DNA from: Owenia fusiformis | Taxonomy: Eukaryota; Annelida; Polychaeta; Sabellida; Oweniidae | DNA: 64,000 nt | Assembly (NCBI GenBank): GCA_903813345.2 | Contig: CAIIXF020000006.1 | Location: 5,132,989-5,196,988 of the forward strand | Direction: 5' to 3' | Shown here: positions 11,321 to 23,290 of the stretch, piece after piece | Layout: every line of letters begins with the position of its first letter | Numbering within the stretch: position 1 is the stretch's first letter | Program-made: the position numbers and the translations under genes | Notes under the pieces: model-generated | Told to the model about the DNA's origin: nothing | The model's input: only the letters and a program-made list of their open reading frames with translations | The model's database searches: none

Positions 11321-13124
11321 AACTAGACTTTTTAAGATTGCAAGCAATCTCACAGAGGCCCTCATAGGCATTTTTGACAATTTGAAGGTCAACTAAAGGA
11401 CAAATATCAAATCTGAGGTCAGATGTGAACTCCTGAGAACTTGTAGATGAATTTCAAAAAAAGATTTTGTCAATTTGTAGCGAGTTTAAATTTGACCTTG
11501 AAAAATTTTGAAATTGACCCTGAAAAATTTCGAAATTGACCTTTTTTCAACTTTTGAACTCTTATATCTCAAACTGGGACAAAATTCTATTAGATAGTCA
11601 ATTGCTAATATGTGTAGAACCCTTAGAGGAATGTGTATATTTCGACTTCGGGTTAAAAATATTGGTTTGTAGTCTCGAACTTATACGAAACTTAGATAGC
11701 ACAGTTTGTGACCCAATTTTATGATCTTGACCTTTGACCTTGAAAAGTTTTACCCTTTTAGACCTCAGTAGGTCTTTTTTAATCAGGCTGATCTAAATTT
11801 GAATCCAAAGACTCAATTTGAAAAATCAACTTTTCTTACCTTTCGAAGGTCATTGAAGGTCAAAGGTCAAATATGAGGTCAAATTCAGACTCCTGGGAAC
11901 TTGTAGATGATTTAAAAAAAAATTGGTTGGATTGAAGCAAGTTGAAAAATGACCAAATATCTCAAAAATGGTAAAAATTCAATGCTGACATATAGTGAAC
12001 AATTTGTAGAAAATACTAAAATGTAGTTTCAGTTTAATTCATCGCAAGAAATAATGAAGTATAAGGACAAAGTTGAGAAACTTGAAAAAAATTTAGATTT
12101 GGCCTAGATTTTGACCTTTGACCTAATTTGATAATTGTGACCCTTGAGCTTGAAAATTTTACTGTTTTAGAGCTCAGTGGGTCTTTTATGATTAGGGTTA
12201 CCCTAAATTTGAATCCAAAAACTGAATTTGAAAAATCAACTTTTCTGACCTTTCAAAGGTCACTGAAGGTCAACTAAAGGTCAAATGTCAAATCTGAGGT
12301 TAAATATGAGCTCCTGAGAAGTTGTAGATGATTTTAAAAAAAAAGTTGGGTGAATTTGAAGCAAGTTAAAATTTGACCTTATAAACTTTGAAAAATTGAC
12401 CTTTTTCAGTTTTTGAGCTCTTATATCTCAAAACTGGGACAAAATTTTAATAAATAGTTAATGACTAATATGTGTAGAACCCTTAGAGAAATGTATATCT
12501 TGACTTTCAATTAAAAATATTGATTTGTAGTCTTGAACTATGAGAAACTTAGATAGCACGTTTGTGACATAATTTGATGACCTTGACCTTAGACCAAAGA
12601 AATTTTTACTTTTTTAGACCTCAGTAGGCTTTTAGTAATTAGACTGACCTAAATTTGAATCCAAAGACTCAATTTGAAAAATCAGCTTTTCTGACCTTTC
12701 TAAGGTCACTGAAGGTCAACTAAAGGTCAAAGGTCAGATTTGGACTCCTGGGAATTTGTAGATGATTTTTAAAAAAAGATTTGGTCAGATTGAAGCAAGT
12801 TGAAAAATGACCTTTTTTGACCGTTTTTTGATGTCAAATATCTCAAAAACAGTAAAAATTTAAAGCTGACATATAGTGAACAATTTGTAGAGAATACTTA
12901 AATGTATTTTCAGTTTAATTCATCGCAAGAAATAATGAAGTATAATGACAAACTTGAGAAACTTGAAAAAAAACTTAGATTTGACCTAGATTTTGACCTT
13001 TGACCTTGACCTAGATAAAAAATATTTTCCCCCCTATTCCAGCCAAGGTTCCTAGTAGGATCATATAGTAGGTAGTTGAAAGCTAGTTGGAAGTAGGAGA
13101 AAAATGCTTTGAAAGAATAACTAG
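11321..13124 (-). mobile_element. Helitron-like non-autonomous element, copy 2
   Basis: On the - strand it ends in the same hairpin (AGATTGCTTGCAATCT), a short spacer and CTAG at ~11322, directly abutting copy 1. The layout mirrors copy 1: repeated GGTCA units, then a segment around 13010-13120 (CAGCCAAGGTTCCTAGTAGG) matching copy 1 at 11225-11315. Head-to-tail abutment of full copies fits rolling-circle transposition. Confidence 0.6.
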
Positions 13125-13560
13125 ACTTTGGAAATTGAACAAGTTCAATTTCAGACTCCAGATTTAGACCTTTTTTTAGCCGAGTCATCCAGAATAAGCC
13201 AAGTCATCTAGAATAAGCTGAGTCATCCAGAAAAAGATGGATGGATAAAATAGGAAGGTAGGATAGGACAGAAAAGGAAGGAACGATAGGATAGAATAAG
13301 AAAGAAGGATAGGATAGAACAGAATAGGAAGAAAGGATATGATAGGAAGGATAGGAAGGAAAAGATACGAAGGAAGGATAGGAAGGAAGGATAGGATAGG
13401 ATAAGATCAGATAGGAAGGAAGGATGAATTTTTCAACATTTTCTTCTCTACTCTTGACTTTCTATCAGGATACCATCAGATCGATTTTCCGAAATTTCAA
13501 AACGCCATAACTTCCGAACCGTAAGTCGGATCGAAATTTGATTTAAATTTTTTATTATAC
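13125..13560 (-). mobile_element. Helitron-like copy 3 (3' part) with purine-rich microsatellite
   Basis: The - strand end is a different palindrome (GAAATTGAACTTGTTCAATT) then CAAAGTCTAG|T. Inside are GAGTCATCC repeats (13183-13232), an AGGATAGGAAGGAAGG microsatellite (about 13245-13430) and a segment (13440-13530) shared with 32900-33010 and 35400-35500. The same 3' end appears on the + strand at 34388 and 35792, so this is one family. Confidence 0.55.
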
Positions 13561-13915
13561 ATGTACTTCAGAGAGTAATAGAGCGGTTTTGTTCATATTT
13601 GATATGTGAATACTCGTAAGGATTGCATATGTCTTATGACATTTTGGGTAGTAGGTGGCCATTTTAAAAAATGGCCAGCATTTACATGTATGTGTGTGCG
13701 ATTTTCTAAGAATTTTATATGTGGCTACCTAAAAGCATATTACTGCCATATAAACCCTATTACATAAAATCATCTAACTTAAATTCACTTAAGTTACTGA
13801 GCAAAGTGTGTCAATAGGAAATATGTACTATAATATATGCCATTTACACTTAGGGTATTCAGTTCAAACAAAGAGAAATACTTGAATGAAATATGTACGA
13901 GTAAAAAATTTAGGC

Positions 13916-14180
13916 TAAACTGTCTAGGGGGTGAAACGTCTAAGGGGTGGAATGTCTAAGGGATGAAACGTCTAAGGAATGAAATGTCTAAGGGGTGAAA
14001 TGTCTAGGGGGTGAAATGTCTAGGGGGTGAAGTGTCCAGGGAGTGAAATGTCTAAGGGATGAAATGTCTAGGGGTGAAACGGGGGAGAAATGTCCAGGGG
14101 GTGAAATGCCCAGGGGGTGAAACGTCTAAAAGGTGAACAGTCTAGGGGTGAAACGTCCAGGCGGTGAAATGTCTAGAAAG
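13916..14180. repeat. Minisatellite, ~15-17-bp unit
   Basis: About fifteen imperfect copies of GTGAAATGTCTAGGGG (variants with CGTCTAAG or TGTCCAGG) occur head to tail. Units are contiguous without spacers. It is a simple variable-number tandem repeat in intron 2. Confidence 0.9.
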
Positions 14181-14428
14181 TGTGTTTGATAACTTATTTT
14201 GCATTTAAGCATGGTTAGTTGGGGCTATTCTTGCACAATTTTTATTTGACCCGGATACCTTGATTTCGGGTTACTATGGCAACCTTTTCTTAAATAATAT
14301 TTCTGTTGTACCAAATAATCTTTGATAGATTAATACAGCATTCTATACTACATATTCTGTGAAAAATTCATCATATATCAAAAAATAAAGAATAATAGAG
14401 ATTTTATGAGAACTTGATGGATGTAAGC

Positions 14429-15526
14429 GGAAGTACCATTCAACTCCTAGTTATTTGTTCTTTCATTTCCTCTACATCCCTGATAGGCTGAGTATCTAAA
14501 TATACCAACTATTCTAGATGCCCCCAAGTATTATAATCAACAATTAAATGATTGGCATCTGGACTGTAAGGAAGTCATTTGTCTGGGCTGGTAATGGTGT
14601 CATTTCAAGTCTCCAAAAAATCCAGGATAGCATTGAACCTGTGTGATAGAGCACTGTCCTATCGGAAAATGAATTTTCTTTCAAATGTTTTTATGTCCCC
14701 ACCACATAGTGTGGGGCCATATTGTCGGCCTCGCGTCCGTCTGTCTGTCCATCTGTCCGTCCGTCTGTCTGCCTGTACGTCCGGCAGTTTTCTTCAAAAC
14801 TGCTCGAGATATCACCTTCAAATTTTCAGGGATAACTTATGAGTGCATACAGTTGTGGATGAGAATTTTTTAACTCGATACTTTCTTCCTGTTGACCATT
14901 TTGAAGTCAAATGCTAAAATCTGGAAACTAAAAGAAAAATGGCTTCACAGCTGCTTTTAAAACTTTAACATCTTGTTCAGCTAACTTCATTCTACATCTG
15001 ATTAGGTTTTGGACCTGTTAGCTCAGTCATGGCAGCCATTTTGAATGTCTTAAGAAAAGTTAGCTCACGATAATACTTTGTATCATATTGAATGGTATTT
15101 TTGAGTTTTTATACTTGAACTGTTTTGGATTTTCCATCCTAAAATTGTGTCAGTAAAGTCTTGTCTACTCATTTTCAGGATAACCATTTGAAGGGATCAC
15201 CCATTGGTGGGAACATGTTGTACACATTTGTGTTCTTGTTATATCTTGAGGAGTCCCTTTTAACACTTCATTTCAGTAATACTCCGACAACAGGGTCACT
15301 CTTTCATTTTTTGGAAAAACTAAGCTACACCACTACATATTCAGAAAAATGTCATTTTGATTTGAGTTGCTTTTTTAGCAAATGTCACTATTTTGCTTAC
15401 TGATACATAGAGCCTAATCTGTTGATCATCATACTTGGGAGCATCTAGAACAGTTGGTCTATGAAGATCCCTAACAGATGTAGACGAACTGAAAGAACAA
15501 ATAATTAGGAGTTGGGTGATACTTCC
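14429..15526 (-). mobile_element. Tc1-like element remnant, itself interrupted
   Basis: GGAAGTACCATTCAACTCCTAG at the left is inverted at the right (TAGGAGTTGGGTGATACTTCC), and similarity continues inward for about 100 bp. On the - strand, 14530-14690 yields broken transposase-like pieces (DSALSHRFNAILDF, LPYSPDANHLI, YNTWGHL). These recall the DDE region of Tc1/mariner proteins with stops and frameshifts. A Helentron-type 5' end begins at about 14690 inside it. Confidence 0.5.
14690..15070 (+). mobile_element. Helentron-type 5' terminus (hairpin) and adjacent sequence
   Basis: TATGTCCCCACCACATAGTG then TGGGGCCATATTG forms a 5' hairpin (CCCCAC/GTGGGG) followed by ATATTG. This is the same layout as the autonomous element's start at 39611. 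It is followed by a GTCCGTCTGTCTGTCC tract and AGATATCACCTTCAAATTTTC. The matching 3' inverted end was not found, so the element is truncated or its end is hidden. Confidence 0.45.
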
Positions 15527-15584
15527 ACAGATGTCCATCAATTGTGCCATCAACCAATGGCTTCCTCATCTTTAACAGGGTTCG

Positions 15585-15745
15585 TACACACTTGGAAATG
15601 TCAGGGGAATTGATTTATTTTTCCAGGTGCTGGGAATGTCAGGGAAATTTAAAATTTGGTCAAAAAGGGCCACAAATGTCAGGGAATTTTGAAACAGTAG
15701 ATATGTCAGGGAAATGTCAGGGAATTTTGCATCAGTGTTGAGGAA
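15585..15745. repeat. ATGTCAGGGAA-type short repeats
   Basis: The word ATGTCAGGGAA or a close variant occurs about five times between 15598 and 15725. It is probably a small degenerate tandem repeat. No coding content is assigned. Confidence 0.5.
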
Positions 15746-16694
15746 ATAATGTTCCAGCAAAATACATGACAGGATATCGATGAAATCCAAAATCTAACAT
15801 TTAGTTGTTTCCACAAATTTGAAATCTTTTCATCAGGGTTGATTGAATGAAATCCTATCTGGTATTGCCTATTTGTATGAACAGTGAACATTATTGAAAC
15901 AAAACAATAAAGAATATACATATTGTGTAGAGATGGTTTAATACAATTATATGCTTTTCCATGTAGTTAGTTAGTCTTAGGCCATTCAAAGTTAACTACC
16001 AGTATATGTTTCATGTTTTGTTTAGTGTTTAATCTGAGGAGGGTGGGAGGTGAAAAACAAAAAAATTCTGGGAACTTTTCAGTGTAAAAAGTATATTTAT
16101 ATTCAGTTGTCATTTGGATTCATGAAAACATCAACAAATTATACCTTGAAATGCTTAGAATGCACCATAAACAATATGGAAATTGAAAAAAATCCGGGGA
16201 TGAACCCCCGTACCCCCCTTTTGGGTTTCACTTTGCTCACAGTGATGTAAACCCAGAAAAATGCACCCTTGACATTTGCTAGCTAGGCCCTTGTACATGC
16301 ATGTTTACTTTGGTCTTAAGCAATGTTAAATCAAAAAATAATGTATCAGGAATAAATTGGTGAATAAGACGGCCTGTAGAAGTAATGTTGAGTCATGAGA
16401 AGTGGTACTATGGATGGATGCAAGTTTTAACTAAATGGTAAAATAATTGGGTAGAAATAGGCTAATATTCGCAAAATGGATTCAAATTAAGAATGTGTTT
16501 TTTTACCCCCATGCTGGCTATATCTCAAGCCGGGGTTGTTGAAAAATGTTCCTTTATCATTGTTGGAGCTTTTGTGAAAAAATGAATATTTATCAGGAAT
16601 ATTAGCTTGGGGGCCCACCCTGTAGATATTTTTATATGTAAATGCCATGCAGTAGATTCTTTAATTTTTTAACTCTTACTAGTATTCATTTTAG

Positions 16695-16813
16695 AATTTT
16701 TTGAAGACGGAAATAAGTAGAAGAGATACATCTCACTGGACTGGTGCAACAGATGAGGGAGATGATGGTAACTGGCGATGGATTGATGGAAGCCCATGGG
16801 ACCCTGAAATTGG
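16695..16813 (+). CDS. Host gene exon 3: core of C-type lectin domain
   Basis: The acceptor is TTTTAG|AAT (phase 0) and the donor ATTGG|GTAAGT (phase 2). It encodes NFLKTEISRRD, then HWTGATDEGDDGNWRWIDGS and PWDPEIG. The WTGATD strand and the WRWIDGS motif (usual W-x-W-x-D/E-G-S) are diagnostic of C-type lectins. No EPN or QPD sugar-specificity tripeptide follows, so classical Ca-dependent mannose or galactose binding is not indicated. It lies 9.7 kb after exon 2. Confidence 0.9.
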
Positions 16814-17710
16814 GTAAGTAATGTTTTGGAATTCACATTCTATTGGCCATAACATTGTCTTTCAAGAGAATTGTATGCAACTTCAAATTATCCGAACGTG
16901 AACATTGCCAGGATTCCCAGTAGGATATGAGATGAGCTATGATAGTGTCTCATTCGATAACCAATTTCATAAACATGCTTTATTTTCCATTGAAATCTCA
17001 GAATGTTCCCTGTTTTTTATTGTGGTTATTCTCTGCAAATTTGGATAGCGTAACTTGCAAGCAGTTGGATCTATAGGGCATGAAAAAATCTCAAGCAAAG
17101 TTAAATATACTATCTCCCTCAAAGATCCAGGATATAGCCTTTTATGAATTGGAGGAATTATTAAGGATTCAAAGTGCAAAAGCGGAAAAAAATCTCCCAA
17201 ATAACAAAAACGTTAACCATTTTAGAAAAATTATTTTATTTACTTATATAAATAGGTGTACATGGGGTCATGAGGTCATAAGTTAAATACAAGAGAGTAT
17301 ATTCAAGAGCTTATCACCATTTTGGCATTATAAGCACTCTAGCGGTGAAAAGTTGGAGAGGGGAGGAAGGGTATGGGGGGTCTGACAATGTCAACAATGT
17401 AATTAATCTTTGCATGACAAGGCAGGCTACAATAGGTTCTAGAATAGTCGTGTTCAATATGGAGTTTCGGGTCGACCACAAGAACAGTTAGGAGAACTGA
17501 TTAAAATGTAATTGTGAGCAAAGAGTTGAGCCCTGAAGAGCAGGTCTTCTCGTAACCTATTAATACATGTTTCTTCATTTCTTGAAATATTGAGCTTTGA
17601 GGTTGGGATTATGTTTATGTCAAGGTTGAGAAGGTGTTTACGATGGTTGTTCTTAATTAAAGGTTATGAAGGTATTATTTGTTTGAATATTCTTTCAATT
17701 CAATTCAATT
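16814..17710. other. Intron 3, proximal part; nothing certain
   Basis: AT-rich sequence. A + strand frame at about 17080-17285 (MKKSQAKLNILSPSKIQDIA) could be a retrotransposon fragment but carries no diagnostic motif, so it is left unassigned. Confidence 0.4.
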
Positions 17711-17970
17711 TAGTTAGTTAGTTAGTTAGTTACATACTTTATTGTCAAACTATGATACATAAATAATACATCAACTGACACTTTAACAAGTGTATGAAGT
17801 TGTTTTAGTGACAAAAATGAAAATTCAATAATAACTATACATATTGATAGCATATGTATGCATCTAACTTATGGCTAGTGGTGGTGGGTTGTGGCTGCCA
17901 ATGTGTGTTAACTCTATTTCGGTTTAGGAAAATGTATGGATGGAAAGGTAGATGAGGTGACAATATATAA

Positions 17971-20900
17971 TTATATTTCAGCAATTAAGTTTTTCTTTCT
18001 AGTCATTTTAAATTGAAGTAAAGAAGGCAAAAACCTGACATGATCTGAGATAGAATTCCAGATTCTTGGACCCTGTACTTTGATTGAATATAACCCTATT
18101 TTTGTTTTGTAAGCCCTAGCATGTAAATCATGACTTCTTCTGGTAGGATAATTGTGAAATATTCATTTTGATTAAAATAATCATTATATAGTTTTGCATA
18201 AACAGGTTCTTGGTAAATACAACAATAGACAAAATTTGAAACATTAAATTCATACACCTGGTTTACAGGTAAAATGTTGTACTTTTTAAAGAGAGGTGCT
18301 GAATGTGCCATTCTTGGCTGGTTGTCTAATATTCGAAGGAATCTCTTTTGAAATAGAAGTAGGGAATGCAGCTCATTTGTATGAGCATTGCTATGGCCAC
18401 CCCAGATTAAATTACAGTAATTTATATGTGAGTATATCAGGGAGTTATAGATTGCCAAAAGACTTGTTTTATTCAATAGGTGGCGAATCTTATATAAGAG
18501 ACCAATTGTTCTGGATATTTTTGCTTCTATATGTTTAATATGTTCTTTCCAGGTAATATGTTCATCAACAATGACACCTAAAAAGTTGATAGATTTTACT
18601 CTTTCAATTTCTTTCCCGGACATATCAATTTTAATATCTCTAAAGATTTGTCGTTTCTGTTTATTGAACAAGATAAATTTTGTTTTAGAATAGTTTATTG
18701 ACAATTTATTTGATTTGAACCAATCGTCCATAAGATTAAGTTCATTATTTACCTTTTCTATTAGAGATTTCAAATCTTTATCTGAGGCCAACAAATTAGT
18801 GTCGTCGGCAAATATTACGCTTTTAAGAATATTGGAAACCTTAAACATGTCATTTACATATAATATGAATAATGTCGGCCCAAGGACTGAGCCCTGGGGC
18901 ACACCGCATGATATACTTTGTAAATCAGAGTCAATATTGTTATATGATACAATTTGCTTTCGATCTTTTAGATATGATTTAAAAAGAGATAGTTCAGACC
19001 CTTGAATTCCATAAAAATTTAATTTATCTAGAAGGATATTATGATTAATGGTGTCAAAGGCTTTAGACAAGTCTAAAAAATACCAAGTGAATATTCATTG
19101 TTCTCCAGCGAATGTCGTATGTTTTCAACAAAAGTTAAGATTGCCATAAAGGTAGAGACATTTTTCTGAAAGCCATACTGATGTATATATAATATTTCAT
19201 TTTCTGTGATAAAATTACAAAGCCTAAAGTTAATGAGTTTTTCTAGGAGTTTAGAAAAAACTGGCAAGACTGAAATCGGTCTATAGTTTAAGAAATTGTC
19301 TTTTTGACCTTTTTTGGAGATTGGTGTTATCTTAGCTATTTTGAGTTTATCTGGGAAAATTCCCTGTTGAAAGGATTTATTGAATATCAAAAGTAAAGGC
19401 TGTATAAGTTCATTTTTTGCATGTTTTACAATAATCGGTTTAATATTATCAAGAGATGCTGCCTTATCTTTCAAAGTTTGTATCAATAATGACAATTCTG
19501 TTTCATCAACTGGCGTTAAGTGAAATCTATTTTCAAAATGTCCCATATTACTAATATATTCATTTGGTGTTCTGTTTGACTCTGGAATTTTAGAGCTTAA
19601 TTTTAATCCAATTGATGAAAAGAATGAGTTGAATTTATTGGCAATCAACTTTTTATCATTAACTGCAATACCATCGACCAGAAATTCGTTTTGAACCACT
19701 GTATGAAGTCTTTTTCTATTTAAAATGTCAGAGATAATATTCCAGGTTTGTTTAATATTTCCAGATGCAGTTTCAAATTGATTCCGATAGTGGGTTTTTT
19801 CTACAGCTCTCAAATAGCTCTGAACCTTGCTTTATACATTTTATAGTTTCTTTCATTTTCTTCACTAGGGGTCTTCACAAATTTACGATAAAGATTATTT
19901 TTTTGCTTGGCTGATGTGATAATCCCATTTGTAATCCATGGCTTAGAAGTATCAACAAAAAGTTTTACTTTCTTTAATTTAAGAGGAAAGGATTCATTGT
20001 ATATGTTTTGAAAAATATCTGAAAATATTTCGAAGCAATCATTTACATCATCTGTAGTTTGCAAAATATCCCAATTTAAAACACTCAACTTTTGTTTAAA
20101 ATTTCCAATACTCCGCTTATCAAAAATTCTATATGAAATTTCTTTGCTTTTGGACTTCCTCAATACAGTACTAGTTAATGCAAATACAGGAAAATGATCA
20201 GATATGTCCATAATTATTACATCACCATGCTTTATGTTATTTATATTAGTAAAAATATTATCAATTAGTGTAGCAGAGTGGGATGTTACTCTAGTAGGAC
20301 GGTAAATAAGGGGATGGTGGTTAAATGAATAAAGCAAGTTCAAGAAGTCTTTAGTGGGGTCATGTAATTCATGCTTAAAAAGGTCAATGTTGAAATCCCC
20401 AGCCAAAACTGATAACTTCTTAGACTCGTCTACTTTAGACATGAAAGCCTTTAAGTTGATATTGAATTCATTTATGTCTATTTGTGGTGGTTTATAAATG
20501 GCAGTAATTAAAATGTTTTTTGAAGAATTATTTAATATTTCTACTGATAGGGAATCACAATTAACATCATCAAACTTTAGATCTGATCTTGACTTGACAT
20601 TAATATTTTTAAGGTAAAAATAGCTACACCACCACCTTGTTTGTCTTTCCTAGAACGATAAAAAGCATTGTAGTTTGAAAATAGTGGATTGTATATACTT
20701 TCTGTACCATCTTGCAGCCATGTTTCAGATAAGACAATCACTTTCGGTAAGTTTTTAGCCATTTGAGCAAGAAATAATCTTAATATCATTTACTTTACTG
20801 GGAAGGCTACGAGTGTTGAAGTGAATTATAGAGAAATCATGATTTGCATTTGTATTTAATATTGATTCAAGTTGGTTTAATGTTCTATAATTGCAATTTA

Positions 20901-21117
20901 AAATCCCTTCATTCACATTGTCATTGAATAAAGTATTTGCTTCTTTAGCAATTGTTAAGTTTTCTAATGTTGGATTGAAGATTCTATTTTCAAACATTTC
21001 CATCAAATTTCCACGGGGGACAATTTCAAGAAATTGATTATCATCAATTACATCAAAAAATGGCAATTCCTTCCATACATCAGCATTTGACTCAGACATA
21101 AGAGGATATATACACAA
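17971..21117 (-). pseudogene. LINE ORF2 (endonuclease + reverse transcriptase), frameshifted
   Basis: The pieces are colinear. An APE-type endonuclease runs from about 20860 (IIHFNTRSLPSKVNDI; VIVLSETWLQDG; GGGVAIF; LAGDFNIDLF; IDNIFTN; ISDHFPVF). The reverse transcriptase follows (YRPISVLPVFSKLLEKLI; YGFQKNVST; SKAFDTINHNILL; CGVPQGSVLGPTLFILYVND; FADDTNLL). The C-terminal part has INFLGVIVDEHITWKEHI and, after a shift near 18160, GPRIWNSIS to a stop at 17971. Frame changes occur near 20780, 20500-20580, 19812, 19071 and 18160. All catalytic motifs are still legible, so decay is recent to moderate. The antisense orientation means it cannot contribute host exons. Confidence 0.9.
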
Positions 21118-21237
21118 AGTTCATCCACAACTCACCACCACGTAGAACCAAAAGTGTATTAGTGATCATAGGCAATAGTGAATTTCTAGCTCCTGAGAAA
21201 TTTTCAAATCGTAATTGCTATAATATAATATGTAATA

Positions 21238-22190
21238 TGTGACAGGTTTTAATATAGTTTATATTCTTACTGATATCAAACCATGCACGAATAATTTTAT
21301 GATAGAAAAGTGATTATATACAAGATTTAATTTCCCTCTCCCAAAATCATTATTTTGAAAGAAACATGACTATTTGATACCTTACATTTTAGGCAAGGGT
21401 CATTAATAAAGCCCAATATTCAGATCACACTTCCATATAAGGCCCTAACAACCAATTTGTCTGTTTACCAAATTCACTCAAAGAAAGAAAAAAACTCTGA
21501 ACATCCATCAATATTACAATATGAACAATAATTTGAATTCATGTAGAAATGAGAAAAATACAGTCTTTCCTATAACAATATCACAGACAATTTAATTGTA
21601 AGGTCCTTGTAAAGACACTTTATTATCAAGTTGTAAGGGTTCTCAGGAATTCACTGTGATTCATTTTCACAAAAAAAAACAAAACAAAAACCACTCAACA
21701 TGTGACAGGTTTAAATATAGTTTATATCATTACTGATATCAAACCATGCATGAATAATTTTATGATAGAAAAGTGATTATATATAAAATTTAATTTCCCT
21801 CTCCCAAAATCATTATTTTGAAAGAAGCATGACTATTTGATTGATACCTTACATTTTAGGCAAGGGTCATTTATAAAGCCCAATATTCAGATCACACTTC
21901 CATATAAGGCCCTAACAACCAATTTGTCTGTTACCAAATTCACTCAAAGAAAGAAAAAACTCTGAATATCCATCAAATTCCTGTTATCATATCAAATTTA
22001 CAATATGAACAATAATTTGAATTCATGTAGAAATGAGGAAAATACAGTCTTTCCTATAACAATATCACAGACAATTTAATTGTAAGGTCCTTGTAGAGTC
22101 ACTTTATTATCAAGTTGTAAGGGTTCTCCAAGGAAATTCACTGTGATTCATTTTCACAAAAAACAAAACAAAAAAACCACTCAACTCAAT
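21238..22190. repeat. 463-bp tandem duplication in the LINE inter-ORF region
   Basis: 21238-21700 is repeated at 21701-~22190, both starting TGTGACAGGTTT and ending in CAAAACAAAAACCACTCAAC, with about 95% apparent identity and a few small indels. It separates ORF1 from ORF2 in the LINE. Confidence 0.9.
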
Positions 22191-22399
22191 GTCAATATTG
22201 CAATATTGTAATAATAAAGCATGGAGTGAATATACTAGGTTGCATGGTAAAAATAACTCAGTGTAAGGATTGTCCACCTTTTAATCATAGGCAATGGACA
22301 ATTGCCAAAAAGTTTCTGGTTGCAGAAAATGTTTGGGATGTACCATTTGTAGTCAAAGTTTACATCCTAGTTAGAGTCATACAAATGGAATGAACATTA

Positions 22400-23290
22400 C
22401 TAGAGTTGATCAGGTAATGTGAGTGCACTAGGACCCTGAATAGTAGGTGAACTTGCACTTGGTGCAGTTGTCTTGTTTGCACCTGGTGGTGTAAATGATG
22501 AACTTGCACTTGGTGCAATTTGCATATTTGCACTTGGTGGTGTAAGTGGACCAGTGTACAAGACATTATTTATGTACAACTTGTCACCATTGAGGACAGC
22601 TTTTGCCCCGGCTCTCCTGGATTCAATCATTACAGGCACTAGCTTCTTCCTACGCTCCCTTATCTCATCAGGATATTGCTGTTGTATAGCATAATCAGAG
22701 CCTTTGACATTTTTTGCATTAAACATCAGCAGATCTTTAGCATGGGGGTTGTTGAAGTGAATCACAATGGGGCGAGGTTTGCCTGAATTTTCACGATTTT
22801 GGGGGATGTACTTTCCAATTCTGTGGAAACGGTCAAAGCCAGTGGTTGCGATGGGGATTTCACTATCCTTTAGTTTCATTTGATCGTGAATAAATCCTAC
22901 AATCTTGTCCCGAAGCTTAATGGGATTACGTTCTCCTCTAGAAGATTCTCCATCTTCTTCAGGGATGTTATATATGATAATATTGTCTCTCATTGAGCGC
23001 ATCTTCAAATCTAGGATTTGTTGTTGTTGGGAGTGTACAGTGTCATAGAGAGATTTGATATCGACTCGCATTTTTTCCCCCTGTTGCTTGAGGTGACGAA
23101 TTTCTGTAGATGCTGCCTCCATGGAGGTCTTTAGACATTTAACATCATCGTGTATTACATCTATGGATTTCCTAGTATCAAGAAGAAGGGAATGGATATC
23201 TGCCAATGTCACCGGGTCATCGATATCGGATGAAGAATTGCCTCTAGGCTCTGGTGTTGAAGGAGCACGTGGCCTTTTTGACTTGACCAT
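22400..23290 (-). CDS. LINE ORF1 protein (L1 ORF1p-like)
   Basis: A 296-residue intact frame from ATG. The N-terminus is basic and low complexity (MVKSKRPRAPSTPEPRGNSS). A coiled-coil-like segment follows (about residues 25-95, IHSLLLDTRKSIDVIHDDV…LKQQGEKM). Then comes an RRM-like domain with RDNIIIYNIPE, FDRFHRIGK, PRPIVIHFNN and DLLMFNAKN, and a basic C-terminal domain (RRKKLVPVM, LNGDKLYIN). This is the layout of L1-type ORF1 nucleic-acid chaperones. The C-terminus has a short repeat (PSASSSFTPPGANKT). It remains open while ORF2 is broken. Confidence 0.85.
   Translation of the reverse strand: MVKSKRPRAPSTPEPRGNSSSDIDDPVTLADIHSLLLDTRKSIDVIHDDVKCLKTSMEAASTEIRHLKQQGEKMRVDIKSLYDTVHSQQQQILDLKMRSMRDNIIIYNIPEEDGESSRGERNPIKLRDKIVGFIHDQMKLKDSEIPIATTGFDRFHRIGKYIPQNRENSGKPRPIVIHFNNPHAKDLLMFNAKNVKGSDYAIQQQYPDEIRERRKKLVPVMIESRRAGAKAVLNGDKLYINNVLYTGPLTPPSANMQIAPSASSSFTPPGANKTTAPSASSPTIQGPSALTLPDQL

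Noticed and set aside
13916-14180. CRISPR-like array
   Set aside because: Units are contiguous without unique spacers and the DNA is animal, so this is a minisatellite.
15341-15553. 70-residue - strand frame (DLHRPTVLDAPKYDDQQIR)
   Set aside because: It lies in the inverted arm of the Tc1-like remnant and is not a separate gene.
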